The notes under the pieces are model-generated. The model saw nothing but the letters and a program-made list of their open reading frames with translations. It had not been told where the DNA came from and searched no databases. This document shows positions 23,121-31,400 of a DNA stretch of 31,536 bases, in pieces. The translations under genes and the position numbers were made by a program. The stretch comes from DYGA01 sp964540695 (GTDB lineage: Bacteria; Patescibacteriota; Patescibacteriia; S139-126), in assembly GCA_964540695.1 (NCBI GenBank), contig CAZINS010000010.1, positions 1 to 31,536 on the forward strand. Direction: 5' to 3'. The stretch's first letter is position 1; the number at the start of each line of letters is the position of its first letter.

Positions 23121-23729
23121 CTATTTTATTTGTTGTCTATTTTCTAATGCTTCAGTTAGGGTAATGTCATCAGCATATTCTAAATCAGCACCAACTGGGA
23201 GGCCGCGAGCAAGTTTGGTCAAGGTTATATTAAGTGGAGTTAATATTTTTTTTAAATAAAGAGCTGTAGTTTCCCCACTCATATCTGGATTGAAAGCTAA
23301 AATTATTTCTTTAAAATTAGGTTTAGCGGAATTAATTCTATTTAAAAGTTCAGGAATTTTAATTTCTTCTGGGCCTTGATTTTGTATTGGTTCTAAGCAA
23401 CCATCAAGAATAAAATATAAACCTGAGTAGTGACCGGTTTTTTCAATGGCCTGGAGTTCAGAATGACCACTGACTATACATAAGATAGTGTTGTCTCTGT
23501 TTTTGGCTTGGCAAATACCGCAGGGTGATTTTTCCGCAAAGTTACGACAAAGTTGGCAGCGTGTTAAATCAGAATTTAAATTTACTAAATCCTGACTCAA
23601 TGTCTTTAGTAGATCGCTTGGTTGTTGGAGTAAGTATAAAACAATTCTTTCAGCCGTGCGGGGACCAACTGAAGGCAATTTTGCAAAGGTATCAATAATT
23701 TTTTGAATAATAGCCGGATAGCCAGACAT
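23121..23729 (-). CDS. recR: Recombination mediator protein RecR
   Basis: 202 residues, a normal length. RecR with RecO loads RecA at gaps. The helix-hairpin-helix region is LPSVGPRTAERIVLYLL, and the four-Cys zinc finger is C58, C61, C70, C73. The Toprim domain follows. Its acidic positions are unusual: VSGHSELQAIE replaces the typical VE-D-AIE pattern at Ser87, and NPDMSGETT replaces NPTVEGEAT at Ser151. The C-terminal ARGLPVGADLEYADDITLTEAL is well conserved. It is 3 bases after ybaB, in one unit. Confidence 0.97.
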   Translation of the reverse strand: MSGYPAIIQKIIDTFAKLPSVGPRTAERIVLYLLQQPSDLLKTLSQDLVNLNSDLTRCQLCRNFAEKSPCGICQAKNRDNTILCIVSGHSELQAIEKTGHYSGLYFILDGCLEPIQNQGPEEIKIPELLNRINSAKPNFKEIILAFNPDMSGETTALYLKKILTPLNITLTKLARGLPVGADLEYADDITLTEALENRQQIK

Positions 23730-23732
23730 AAT

Positions 23733-24029
23733 TTATTTAAGATTGGGCAAACTGTAACCAGAGTCTTTTATTTTTTTTGCCATCACCCGATGAATTTTTT
23801 TAATTAAATCTTCATGGGCTTTGATAATATTTTTTTCTAGTTGTTGTTTTTTTTCACGATTTAGAAGTTCAGTATCAATTTCGCAAGCAGTTAAGTTTTG
23901 ATTGCCATCCATGCGTAAAGTAACACCACCATATGAAACCTCTTCACTTTCTTGACCTAAAGTTTTTTGCATTTCTTTGGCTTGACTACGTAACTCTTTA
24001 ATTTGGTTTAGTTTAGAAAACATTGACAT
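23733..24029 (-). CDS. ybaB: YbaB/EbfC family nucleoid-associated protein
   Basis: 98 residues, small, mostly helical, with the family pattern of a KLNQIKELRSQAKEMQKTL helix, EVSYGGVTLRMDGNQNL strands and the long C-terminal helix. The family binds DNA as a dimer. It is usually next to recR, as here, often with dnaX upstream; here dnaB occupies that place. A second in-frame ATG two codons later is an alternative start. Confidence 0.93.
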   Translation of the reverse strand: MSMFSKLNQIKELRSQAKEMQKTLGQESEEVSYGGVTLRMDGNQNLTACEIDTELLNREKKQQLEKNIIKAHEDLIKKIHRVMAKKIKDSGYSLPNLK

Positions 24030-24099
24030 ATAAATATAGAATTATGAATTATGAATTATTAATTATACTTTAAAAACATAATTAATAATTCACCATTCA

Positions 24100-25473
24100 C
24101 TATTCAAATTCTGGTTGTGGGGTATCACCTCGTGCCTTATTTTCAAATCTTACTTTTTCTTCATTGAAAATAAGTTCCAACCAACCAGTCGGACCATTAC
24201 GATGTTTGGCAATAATTATTTCCGCTATATTTCTTTTATCCGGGTCTGTTTCATCCCGTTTATACATGTATTCACGATAAATAAACAATACCACATCAGC
24301 ATCTTGTTCTATAGAACCAGATTCACGTAAGTGCGCAAGTTTTGGTTTGGGGGGACGTTCCATTTCTACCGCCCGGGACAACTGTGACAAGGCCAATACT
24401 GGGACATTTAATTCACGAGCCAAGGCTTTTAGTGCCCGAGAAATTTCACTGACTTCTTGTACACGATTGTCTGAATTTTTGCTTCTGCCTTCCATCAATT
24501 GTAAGTAGTCAATCATAATCAATTCTAAACCGTGCTCCGCTTTCAATCTCCGGGCTTTGGTGCGTAGTTCCATAATATTGGCAGTGGCACTGTCATCAAT
24601 AAAAATTGGCGCTTCTGATAGGACTGACATAGCATGACCAATTCTTGGAAAATCATCATCTTCTTCTCGGTCAGACAAACGTCCAGTGCGCATACGCCAT
24701 AAATCAACTCCCGCCTCAGCACACAACATACGATCTACTAATTGTTCTTTACTCATTTCCAAAGAAAAGATACCGACCGGATGTCCGGCTTTACCAATTT
24801 GTCTGGCAATATCAAGAGCTAAGGTGGTTTTTCCCATAGAAGGTCTGGCGGCCAAGATAATTAGGTCTGATTTTTGTAAACCCGCCAGTTTATTATCCAA
24901 GTCATAAAAGCCAGTGGGTAGTCCTCTAATACGACCACCATCACGATGCATTTCGTCAATACGTTCAAAAGTATCGTCTAAGATGGATTTTACAGGAATA
25001 AAGTTTTGTTTTAGATGTTTTTGTGAGATTTGAAATATTTTTTGTTCTGCTTCATCAAGTAAAGCATCAACTTTTTCTTCTTCACTAAAACCAAGAGCGG
25101 TTATTTCTTGAGCCGCTTTAATAAGTTTTCGCAAAGCTGCTTTTTTTTGCACAATTTGAGCATAAGAAAGAATATTACTTGATGTCACCACCGAGTTAGT
25201 AAGTTCAGCTAGATAAGCTCGTCCGCCAATTTTATCCAAGATTTGTTTTTCTTGTAAACGATTGGTTAAACTAAGTAAATCAATTGGTTCTCTTTCACTA
25301 TAAAGTTCCAACATAGTTTCAAAAGTTTGTTGGTGAGCTTCTTTATAAAAATCATCACTAGATAATATATCTGCAATTTTGGCTATTGCTTCTTGGTCTA
25401 TTAAAATAGAACCCAAAACGCTGGTTTCGGCTTCAAGATTTTGGGGTGGTAATTTATTTAGCTCATCTGACAT
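24100..25473 (-). CDS. dnaB: Replicative DNA helicase DnaB
   Basis: 457 residues, full length, no intein. It unwinds DNA at the fork as a hexamer. The N-terminal domain starts at PPQNLEAETSVLGSIL. The RecA-like domain has Walker A ARPSMGKTT (Lys215), EMSKEQL, Walker B LIMIDYLQLM, the ALSQLSRAVE motif, and HLRESGSIEQDADVV with KHRNGPTG near the end. The ATG lies about three bases after the predicted transcription start, so the message may be leaderless. It leads the dnaB-ybaB-recR unit. Confidence 0.99.
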   Translation of the reverse strand: MSDELNKLPPQNLEAETSVLGSILIDQEAIAKIADILSSDDFYKEAHQQTFETMLELYSEREPIDLLSLTNRLQEKQILDKIGGRAYLAELTNSVVTSSNILSYAQIVQKKAALRKLIKAAQEITALGFSEEEKVDALLDEAEQKIFQISQKHLKQNFIPVKSILDDTFERIDEMHRDGGRIRGLPTGFYDLDNKLAGLQKSDLIILAARPSMGKTTLALDIARQIGKAGHPVGIFSLEMSKEQLVDRMLCAEAGVDLWRMRTGRLSDREEDDDFPRIGHAMSVLSEAPIFIDDSATANIMELRTKARRLKAEHGLELIMIDYLQLMEGRSKNSDNRVQEVSEISRALKALARELNVPVLALSQLSRAVEMERPPKPKLAHLRESGSIEQDADVVLFIYREYMYKRDETDPDKRNIAEIIIAKHRNGPTGWLELIFNEEKVRFENKARGDTPQPEFE

Positions 25474-25482
25474 AGTAGTGTT

Positions 25483-25511
25483 ATCTTACTGGAAAGAGGT
25501 CAATTTTTCAA
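25483..25511 (-). promoter_or_regulatory. Promoter of dnaB, giving a near-leaderless transcript
   Basis: On the minus strand TTGAAA (complement of 25506-25511), 17 bases, TAAGAT (complement of 25483-25488). The predicted start, about 7 bases on, is near 25476, and the dnaB ATG begins at 25473. Confidence 0.6.
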
Positions 25512-25537
25512 GTTGGTATTTTACAGAGGAAATCCAC

Positions 25538-25565
25538 TTGTCATTCACATTTTTAATGGTAAGAT
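25538..25565 (+). promoter_or_regulatory. Promoter of the lytic transglycosylase gene
   Basis: TTGTCA (25538-25543), 16 bases, TAAGAT (25560-25565) with a TGn extended -10. It lies divergent to the dnaB promoter and about 50 bases before the gene's Shine-Dalgarno. Confidence 0.6.
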
Positions 25566-25622
25566 ATAGGCGAATGAACTTTAAAAATAAATTAATAAAC
25601 AAAAAATAAAAGGAGAATAATA

Positions 25623-26639
25623 ATGAAGAAATCTAATAATTTCCACAGCTGGTTGTTGGTGGTACTATTGGTTATTTTAGTGATACAAAGCATTATGCTT
25701 TTTAATGCTTATAATAAAAGTCATGAAGTAGAAATCTCTAATAATACTAAAATATCCCAACTGGCAGAGCGGATTGATACTATTTGGTCAGATTTTTATT
25801 TGCAGAACATAGATATCCCGAAGCAGATTTATTTTGCTGACAAAGAGCTTACATTAGATGATGTGGTGCGAGAAGAAATTTTTGCCAAAGTAGTTCGTTT
25901 TAAAAGTGAGCGCTGGCGTTGGCCAATTATCAATTATCGATTAGATAAGTATTATTTTGTTTTAGACTCATTACGATCCATGAACGCTTCAGAAGATTTG
26001 ATATATTTAGCTATCCAGGAAAGTTTTTTAAACCCCAGAGCTGTATCTTGGGCCAAAGCCGCCGGCTTTTGGCAATTTATGCCCCCAACTGGGAGAGCTT
26101 ATAAACTTAAAATAAATGAATATATTGATCAGCGTTTTGATCCGGGTGAGGCGACTATTGCGGCTGTTAAACATTTCAATGATTTATTAAAAGTATTTTC
26201 TGGTAATTGTGCTTTGTCAGCAGCTGCTTACAATGTGGGCGAAAATAGAGTTTTGCAAAGTATGAGAATAAAAGGCACGGATAATTATTTTGATTTGAGT
26301 CTACCACGGGAAACCGCAGAATATTTTATTAATATTTTAGCTTGGAAAATAGTGATGGAAGCTGATGACAATTTTATTAAGCGTTTTTCGCAGTCAGTCG
26401 ATTTTTCCATACCCAGTATTGAAGTTAGATTAACTCTTTCACAAATACTTATGGCCAAAGAGTTACTTCCTGTTTTTAGTTATAGTTATCGCGTGTGGCG
26501 TGTACTCAATCCGATGTATGTTAGAGACCTAATACCTAAAGGAACTCATTTAATAAAAATTCCCAAAGAAAGTTTGGCTATATTCAATCAGATAATTGAA
26601 AGAAAGAAAGCCAGTTATGTGGTTATTGAAAATAATTGA
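25623..26639 (+). CDS. Membrane-anchored lytic transglycosylase (SLT domain, MltD-like)
   Basis: 338 residues. Residues 10-30 form an N-terminal membrane anchor. The SLT lysozyme-like domain spans about residues 110-240. The catalytic Glu133 is in IQESFLNPRAVS, followed by AAGFWQFMPPTGR and SAAAYNVGENRV. It cleaves peptidoglycan to anhydromuropeptides during growth or secretion-channel insertion. Unlike E. coli MltD, no LysM repeat follows; the last 90 residues are unassigned, though HLIKIPKES resembles the degenerate start of such a module. AAAGGAG precedes the ATG by about 7 bases. A terminator follows. Confidence 0.92.
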   Translation: MKKSNNFHSWLLVVLLVILVIQSIMLFNAYNKSHEVEISNNTKISQLAERIDTIWSDFYLQNIDIPKQIYFADKELTLDDVVREEIFAKVVRFKSERWRWPIINYRLDKYYFVLDSLRSMNASEDLIYLAIQESFLNPRAVSWAKAAGFWQFMPPTGRAYKLKINEYIDQRFDPGEATIAAVKHFNDLLKVFSGNCALSAAAYNVGENRVLQSMRIKGTDNYFDLSLPRETAEYFINILAWKIVMEADDNFIKRFSQSVDFSIPSIEVRLTLSQILMAKELLPVFSYSYRVWRVLNPMYVRDLIPKGTHLIKIPKESLAIFNQIIERKKASYVVIENN

Positions 26640-26680
26640 GTAAACCAAAATTAAGGTACTAAAAAATAAAACAATCATTT

Positions 26681-26709
26681 AAACCCAAGGCATAATGTCT
26701 TGGGTTTTT
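26681..26709 (+). terminator. Intrinsic terminator of the transglycosylase gene
   Basis: AAACCCAAGGCA (26681-26692) pairs with TGTCTTGGGTTT (26696-26707) around a TAA triloop, followed by T residues. Confidence 0.9.
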
Positions 26710-26712
26710 CTC

Positions 26713-26741
26713 TTGCCAAAATCGTTTAGTTTTGTTATATT
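26713..26741 (+). promoter_or_regulatory. Promoter of tRNA-Lys
   Basis: TTGCCA (26713-26718), 17 bases, TATATT (26736-26741) with a TGn extended -10. The predicted start is near 26748, about 44 bases before the mature tRNA. Confidence 0.7.
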
Positions 26742-26791
26742 AGGTTTTGTTATTTAGTTATTAGTAATTAGAAATTAGTAATTAATAACTT

Positions 26792-26867
26792 GGGTCGTTA
26801 GCTCAGTTGGTAGAGCGCCAGGCTTTTAACCTGGGCGTCACAGGTTCGAATCCTGTACGACCCACCA
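26792..26867 (+). tRNA. tRNA-Lys (anticodon UUU)
   Basis: Cloverleaf with acceptor GGGTCGT/ACGACCC, D arm GCTC/GAGC, anticodon stem CCAGG/CCTGG with loop CTTTTAA (anticodon TTT), T arm CAGG/CCTG with TTCGAAT, discriminator A and encoded CCA. It has its own promoter upstream and a hairpin terminator downstream. Confidence 0.98.
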
Positions 26868-26868
26868 T

Positions 26869-26906
26869 AAAAAGTTTGTTTATCATCAGTGGTAGACAAA
26901 CTTTTT
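26869..26906 (+). terminator. Terminator of tRNA-Lys
   Basis: AAAAGTTTGT (26870-26879) pairs with ACAAACTTTT (26896-26905), 16-base loop, followed by T-rich sequence; it starts right after the tRNA CCA. Confidence 0.75.
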
Positions 26907-27010
26907 ATTTTGATTCTGTTAAAAGGATTAGAATTGGTAGTGAGGAAATCTTGCTTGTCCCGTTTATCGGGATATGTCTCATATTATCCACCTTTATTGG
27001 GTGTTTTTTA

Positions 27011-27038
27011 TTGACAAAATCATTTATTTTGCTAGCAT
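27011..27038 (+). promoter_or_regulatory. Promoter of the antiporter gene
   Basis: Consensus TTGACA (27011-27016), 16 bases, TAGCAT (27033-27038) with a TGn extended -10. It follows a weak CACCT/GGGTG hairpin with six T near 26986-27009. The stretch from 26907 to 27010 otherwise holds only a small TCCCG/CGGGA hairpin at 26958-26972. Confidence 0.6.
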
Positions 27039-27100
27039 AAGGAAATTGCGATCATTTACAATTAACAAATAAATCAATCATAAATTCACGGAGGTTACTC

Positions 27101-28486
27101 TTGGAAACTCAATCATTTTCTTGGCTGGTTATTTTACCTTTTGCTCTAATGCTTGCCATTATTGCAATTTTTCCTTTATGGAAAAAGACTGCTCATAGTT
27201 GGGAAAAAAATTCATTTAAATTGGCTCTAGCTTTAATGTTAGGAATACCAGTCGCTATTTGGATGCTCCTAATTGGCCAGAGTGAAGCAGTTATTCACGC
27301 CCTAGTAGAATATGGACAGTTTATTGTGTTACTGACAACTTTATTTGTTGTGTCGGGTAATATATTTTTACAGGGTGATATTGAAGCCACTCCACAAACA
27401 AATATGAGATTTCTCGCTGTCGGTGGAATTTTAGCATCTTTTATTGGCACCACTGGTGCCGCCATGATACTAATACGTCCGTTACTCAATACCAATAAAG
27501 AAAGAAAGTATGTGGTTCATACTGTCATATTTTTTATTTTTATTGTAGCTAATTGCGGTGGACTGCTTACGCCGTTAGGGGACCCGCCTTTATTTCTGGG
27601 AATGCTTAGGGGTGTGCCATTTGTTTGGACTTTTTCTTTATGGCAAGAATGGTTATTTATCGTTGGTATTTTATTATTACTGTATTATTTATTAGACAAA
27701 TATTATTATACACAAGAACCCTTGAGCAATATTATCAAAGATAAAACTGAAGTTTTGCCTATCAAATTGATTGGTAAAAGAAATTTATTTTTACTGGTTG
27801 GAGTTGTTTTAGCCGTTGCCTTTGTGCCATCAATTGATTTAGCTGCTTATCATCATACACATGATTTAAGTGCGCTTATACCTAGTCGGGAAATAATGAT
27901 GGGAATATTGATATTTTTATCTTTACGTGGTCCGCAAAAAGCTCGCTTGCAAAATGAATTCAATTATCACGCTATTCAAGAAGTGGCCGCTTTGTTTATA
28001 GGTATATTCCTTACCATGATTCCTGCACTAATGTATTTACGTCAAATTGCACCAACCTTACCACTCAATGAAATTACTTTTTTTATTTTTACCGGTGGTT
28101 TAAGTTCAGTTTTGGATAATGCCCCTACCTATTTGACCTTTTTTGAAATGGCTCAATCTATGGGTGGTATACCTGCTGTGGCTGGTGTCTATGAGCCTTA
28201 TCTTATTTCGATTTCACTAGGCGCTGTTTTTTGTGGAGCCATGACTTATATTGGCAATGGACCTAATTTTATGGTTAAAGCCATAGCTGAAGAAAGAGGT
28301 ATAGGTATGCCGTCATTTGTTGGTTATTTAAAATGGTCTTTGACTATTTTAACTCCATTATTTACTGTGCTGGTTATGATATTTATAGCTGGAGGTTGGT
28401 GGACCGTGATTGGTGTTAGCATCTTAACTCTTTATATTTTGTTCTTTTTTTACTTAACTTATATTAAAAAACCAGTATTGGTTTAA
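27101..28486 (+). CDS. Sodium/proton antiporter-like membrane protein (NhaD/UIT type)
   Basis: 461 residues, about 12 hydrophobic segments. It has two inverted-repeat signatures of the ion transporter superfamily: FIGTTGAAMILIRPLL with GGLLTPLGDPPLFLG, and LSSVLDNAPTYLTFF with YIGNGPNFMVKAIAE. These are typical of the NhaD/UIT group, often annotated as Na+/H+ antiporters or citrate/arsenite permeases; ion specificity is inferred. The start is TTG, supported by GGAGGT 5 bases upstream. It lies next to a P-type ATPase but has its own promoter and terminator. Confidence 0.8.
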   Translation: METQSFSWLVILPFALMLAIIAIFPLWKKTAHSWEKNSFKLALALMLGIPVAIWMLLIGQSEAVIHALVEYGQFIVLLTTLFVVSGNIFLQGDIEATPQTNMRFLAVGGILASFIGTTGAAMILIRPLLNTNKERKYVVHTVIFFIFIVANCGGLLTPLGDPPLFLGMLRGVPFVWTFSLWQEWLFIVGILLLLYYLLDKYYYTQEPLSNIIKDKTEVLPIKLIGKRNLFLLVGVVLAVAFVPSIDLAAYHHTHDLSALIPSREIMMGILIFLSLRGPQKARLQNEFNYHAIQEVAALFIGIFLTMIPALMYLRQIAPTLPLNEITFFIFTGGLSSVLDNAPTYLTFFEMAQSMGGIPAVAGVYEPYLISISLGAVFCGAMTYIGNGPNFMVKAIAEERGIGMPSFVGYLKWSLTILTPLFTVLVMIFIAGGWWTVIGVSILTLYILFFFYLTYIKKPVLV

Positions 28487-28491
28487 TTTTT

Positions 28492-28516
28492 GCCCTGATT
28501 ATTTCAGGGCCTTTTT
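28492..28516 (+). terminator. Intrinsic terminator of the antiporter gene
   Basis: GCCCTGA (28492-28498) pairs with TCAGGGC (28504-28510), loop TTATT, followed by C and five T. Confidence 0.95.
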
Positions 28517-28534
28517 ATTATTTAACCAATGATA

Positions 28535-28543
28535 TGATATACT
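28535..28543 (+). promoter_or_regulatory. Extended -10 promoter of the P-type ATPase gene
   Basis: TGATATACT gives TGn plus TATACT (28538-28543), 22 bases before the ATG and just after the preceding terminator. The -35 position is poor (TTATTA), as is common for extended -10 promoters. Confidence 0.5.
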
Positions 28544-28564
28544 TGAATTATAAATATAATTTTT

Positions 28565-31312
28565 ATGGAACCAAAAATTTTGCAAAAAGATTTTCACAGC
28601 TTAGATGTAGTTGAAGCGATGCGATTATTAGAAACTTCGATTTATGGTTTAGCAAATGACGAAGCAAAGTTAAGAAAAAAACAGATTGGTGCCAATGTTT
28701 TACCTGAGGGTAAAAAGTCTTCCAAATTAATAATGTTTTTTTCTCAATTCAATAGTTTATTGGTTTATTTATTGTTGGGAGCAGCGGCTTTGTCATTTTA
28801 CTTTAATCACCTGGTAGATGCAGTGGTAATTTTGATTGTAACTTTGATAAACGCTATTTTTGGTTTTGTACAGGAATATCGTTCAGAGAAAGCTATTGCT
28901 GCTTTGAAAAAATTGGTTAAAGACACTATTCGAGTAATCCGAGGTGGTCAACAAATGGAAATAGAAGTAGCTGAGTTAGTGCCGGGAGATATTATGTTGG
29001 TTGGTGAAGGTGATAAATTACCAGCTGATGGGCGAGTAATTGAAGCAAAAAATTTATTGGTCAATGAAGCCTCACTGACAGGCGAATCTATGCCCCAACG
29101 GAAAATAATAGAAGTAGTTAAATTGAAAACACCTTTGCAAGAACGGGAAAATATGATTTATAGTGGTACCGTGGTGGTAGCTGGTGAAGGTAAAATAGTT
29201 ATTTCCTCTACAGGTGTTTATACTGAACTAGGAAAAATCGCCACTCAAGTACAAAGTTCTAATCGCGGCAAGAGTCATTTTATGAATAAGGTTGATAATC
29301 TAGGTAAACAGTTGGCAGTGATTGCTATAGTAGGTGCCTTATTGGTAGTTTTGATTGGTTGGTTAAATGGTTTTACTTGGTTTGATTTATTTTTATTTGG
29401 AATTGCTTCAGCTGTTTCTGGCATTCCTGAAGGTTTACCAGTGGTATTGGTAGTGGTGTTGGCTATTGGTGTACAACGGATGGCTAAACGTCGAGCAATT
29501 GTTAAACACTTGGCTTCAGTTGAACCTTTGGGTATGGTTGATGTTATTTGTACAGACAAAACAGGCACGTTGACAAAAAATGTAATGACCGTAACCAATA
29601 TTTTTTATGGTGGCAAAACTGTCAGCGTTGATGGTACGGGGTATAAATTGAAAGGAGATTTTTGGCAAGATAAAAATAAAATGGTCCCCCTAACAGATCC
29701 TTGGTTATCTCAAATGTTGACAGCTGGTTCTATTGTTCACCACTCTTCATTGGTAATAAAATCTGATGATGCCACTAAAGATGAAGCTGCTGAAGTAGTG
29801 GGTGATCCGACTGAAGTAGCTTTGATGATAGCAGCTTACAAAGCCGGACTTAGTAAGGAACAGTTATTAATAGATAATAAAGTAGTAGATAATTTACCTT
29901 TTAGTTCGGAATATAAATTTCAAGCGGCTTTAGTCAGTAGTAAGCAAGTAAACGATTCGGAAGAAAAAAAATTATACGTAATTGGTGCTTTAGAAACATT
30001 GTTGCCACGATGTAAAAAAGTATTATGGCATGGTGAAGAAAAAAAGATAAGTGAGGAGCTAGTAAATGATTATGAAAAAAATCATAAAAAATTAGCCCAA
30101 GAAGGTTATCGCATAATTACGATGGCTTATCGGGCGGCAGATGCAAAACAAACTGAAATCAATCATGATAATGTTAATAGTCTAACGCTACTCGGCTTAT
30201 TTGCTATTATTGATCCACCAAGAGAAGAGGTAAAGTCAGCTATTGATTTGTGTCAGCGTGCGGGGATTAGAGTAGTAATGATTACTGGTGACAATATTGA
30301 TACTGCTATGGCTATTGGTAGGCAAATTGGTTTATTGGATAAGAAAGCCAATCGTGGTCAAGTTTATACTGATATGGATATTGTTGATTATACCGATAAA
30401 CAATTTTCTGAATTAGCTAAAGAAGTAAAAATTTTAGCTAGAGTATCTCCCACAACCAAAATGCGTTTAGTTAAAGAGTTGCAAGCAAGTGGTCATACGG
30501 TAGCGATGACTGGTGATGGTGTCAATGATGCTCCAGCTCTCAAACAAGCAGATATTGGTGTTGCCATGGGTAAAGCAGGTACTGATGTAGCGAGAGAGGC
30601 GGCAGAAATAGTTTTAGCTGATGACAATTTTGCTTCTCTAATCAATGCCGTAGAAGAAGGACGAGCAGTGTTTAATAATGTCAGACGTACTTCAGCTTTT
30701 TTGGTTACCACCAATGTAGCTGAATTTTTAACTCTAATCGTGATGCTTTTATTGGGAACTGGTATGCCACTGTTACCAATTCAGATTCTTTGGCTCAATT
30801 TAGTGACTGATGGTTTTGCTGGAATATCACTGGCAACGGAGAAAACTCATGGTGATGTATTACATCGCCCGCCTTTTGCCAGAGATACTAAAATATTAAA
30901 CAAAGAAGTTTTTGACTTGATTGTTATTGTTGGTGTGTTAATGGTTATGTGTGCCGTAGTTATAGGTTATCCGTTATTAAAAGCAGGTCTTTATGAATAT
31001 GGACGTAGTTTGATTTTTGCTAGTATGTCCCTTTTGCAGTTATGGAATGTTTATAATTTACGTTCTATGAATAAGTCTATTTGGCGAGTAGGTTGGTTTA
31101 AAAACAATTATATCAGTTTGGGTATCTTAGCTTCTTTGGTATTAATGTTGGTGGTAATGTATGTGCCATTTTTGCAAAATATATTTTCTTTTGTACCTCT
31201 AACTTTGAAAGATTGGTTAATGATAGTACCTTTGACTTTTTCGGTAATCGTGGGTGTGGAAATATATAAATATTTTAAATTTTACGATAAACGGCTATTT
31301 AGAAAAAGTTAA
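28565..31312 (+). CDS. P2-type cation-transporting ATPase (calcium-pump-like)
   Basis: 915 residues, full length. N-terminal cation ATPase domain, then TGES at 172-175 in the actuator, PEGLP at 288-292 in M4, phosphorylated Asp331 in DKTGTLT, TGDN at about 574, the GDGVNDAP hinge at 650-657, and six C-terminal membrane segments. Residues that bind Ca2+ in SERCA are kept in M4 (Glu289), M5 (Asn717, Glu720) and M6 (Asn745, Thr748, Asp749). The M8 Glu of SERCA site I aligns with Gln825, so a single Ca2+ per cycle is likely, as in other bacterial pumps. Specificity (Ca2+ versus Na+ or Mn2+) is inferred. Confidence 0.93.
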   Translation: MEPKILQKDFHSLDVVEAMRLLETSIYGLANDEAKLRKKQIGANVLPEGKKSSKLIMFFSQFNSLLVYLLLGAAALSFYFNHLVDAVVILIVTLINAIFGFVQEYRSEKAIAALKKLVKDTIRVIRGGQQMEIEVAELVPGDIMLVGEGDKLPADGRVIEAKNLLVNEASLTGESMPQRKIIEVVKLKTPLQERENMIYSGTVVVAGEGKIVISSTGVYTELGKIATQVQSSNRGKSHFMNKVDNLGKQLAVIAIVGALLVVLIGWLNGFTWFDLFLFGIASAVSGIPEGLPVVLVVVLAIGVQRMAKRRAIVKHLASVEPLGMVDVICTDKTGTLTKNVMTVTNIFYGGKTVSVDGTGYKLKGDFWQDKNKMVPLTDPWLSQMLTAGSIVHHSSLVIKSDDATKDEAAEVVGDPTEVALMIAAYKAGLSKEQLLIDNKVVDNLPFSSEYKFQAALVSSKQVNDSEEKKLYVIGALETLLPRCKKVLWHGEEKKISEELVNDYEKNHKKLAQEGYRIITMAYRAADAKQTEINHDNVNSLTLLGLFAIIDPPREEVKSAIDLCQRAGIRVVMITGDNIDTAMAIGRQIGLLDKKANRGQVYTDMDIVDYTDKQFSELAKEVKILARVSPTTKMRLVKELQASGHTVAMTGDGVNDAPALKQADIGVAMGKAGTDVAREAAEIVLADDNFASLINAVEEGRAVFNNVRRTSAFLVTTNVAEFLTLIVMLLLGTGMPLLPIQILWLNLVTDGFAGISLATEKTHGDVLHRPPFARDTKILNKEVFDLIVIVGVLMVMCAVVIGYPLLKAGLYEYGRSLIFASMSLLQLWNVYNLRSMNKSIWRVGWFKNNYISLGILASLVLMLVVMYVPFLQNIFSFVPLTLKDWLMIVPLTFSVIVGVEIYKYFKFYDKRLFRKS

Positions 31313-31314
31313 TC

Positions 31315-31343
31315 TTGACTACAGAAATTTTTTCTGCTATTAT
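31315..31343 (+). promoter_or_regulatory. Promoter of the tRNA-Asn leader
   Basis: TTGACT (31315-31320), 17 bases, TATTAT (31338-31343) with a TGn extended -10. The predicted start, near 31350, falls on the ATG of the Asn-rich mini-ORF. Confidence 0.75.
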
Positions 31344-31349
31344 TAATAC

Positions 31350-31400
31350 ATGGTTAAACAATTAATCAATAATAACAATAATTTTCTAACACGGCCTTAG
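31350..31400 (+). CDS. Putative Asn-rich leader peptide upstream of tRNA-Asn
   Basis: A 16-codon ORF encodes MVKQLINNNNNFLTRP and stops at TAG. Codons 7-11 are five consecutive Asn codons (AAT AAT AAC AAT AAT). The ATG lies at the predicted transcription start, so it would be translated leaderless; no Shine-Dalgarno exists. Its last codons and stop (31393-31401) form the 5' arm of an antiterminator helix. The peptide itself probably has no role; translation of the Asn run would be the sensor. AT-rich low complexity could produce such a run by chance, hence moderate confidence. Confidence 0.5.
   Translation: MVKQLINNNNNFLTRP

Noticed and set aside
26807..27040. 77-residue open frame starting inside tRNA-Lys
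   Set aside because: It begins within the tRNA and runs across its terminator and the next promoter region; the first residues are just translated tRNA sequence.
29275..29598. Antisense open frame within the P-type ATPase gene
   Set aside because: It lies opposite conserved ATPase coding sequence and has no independent support.
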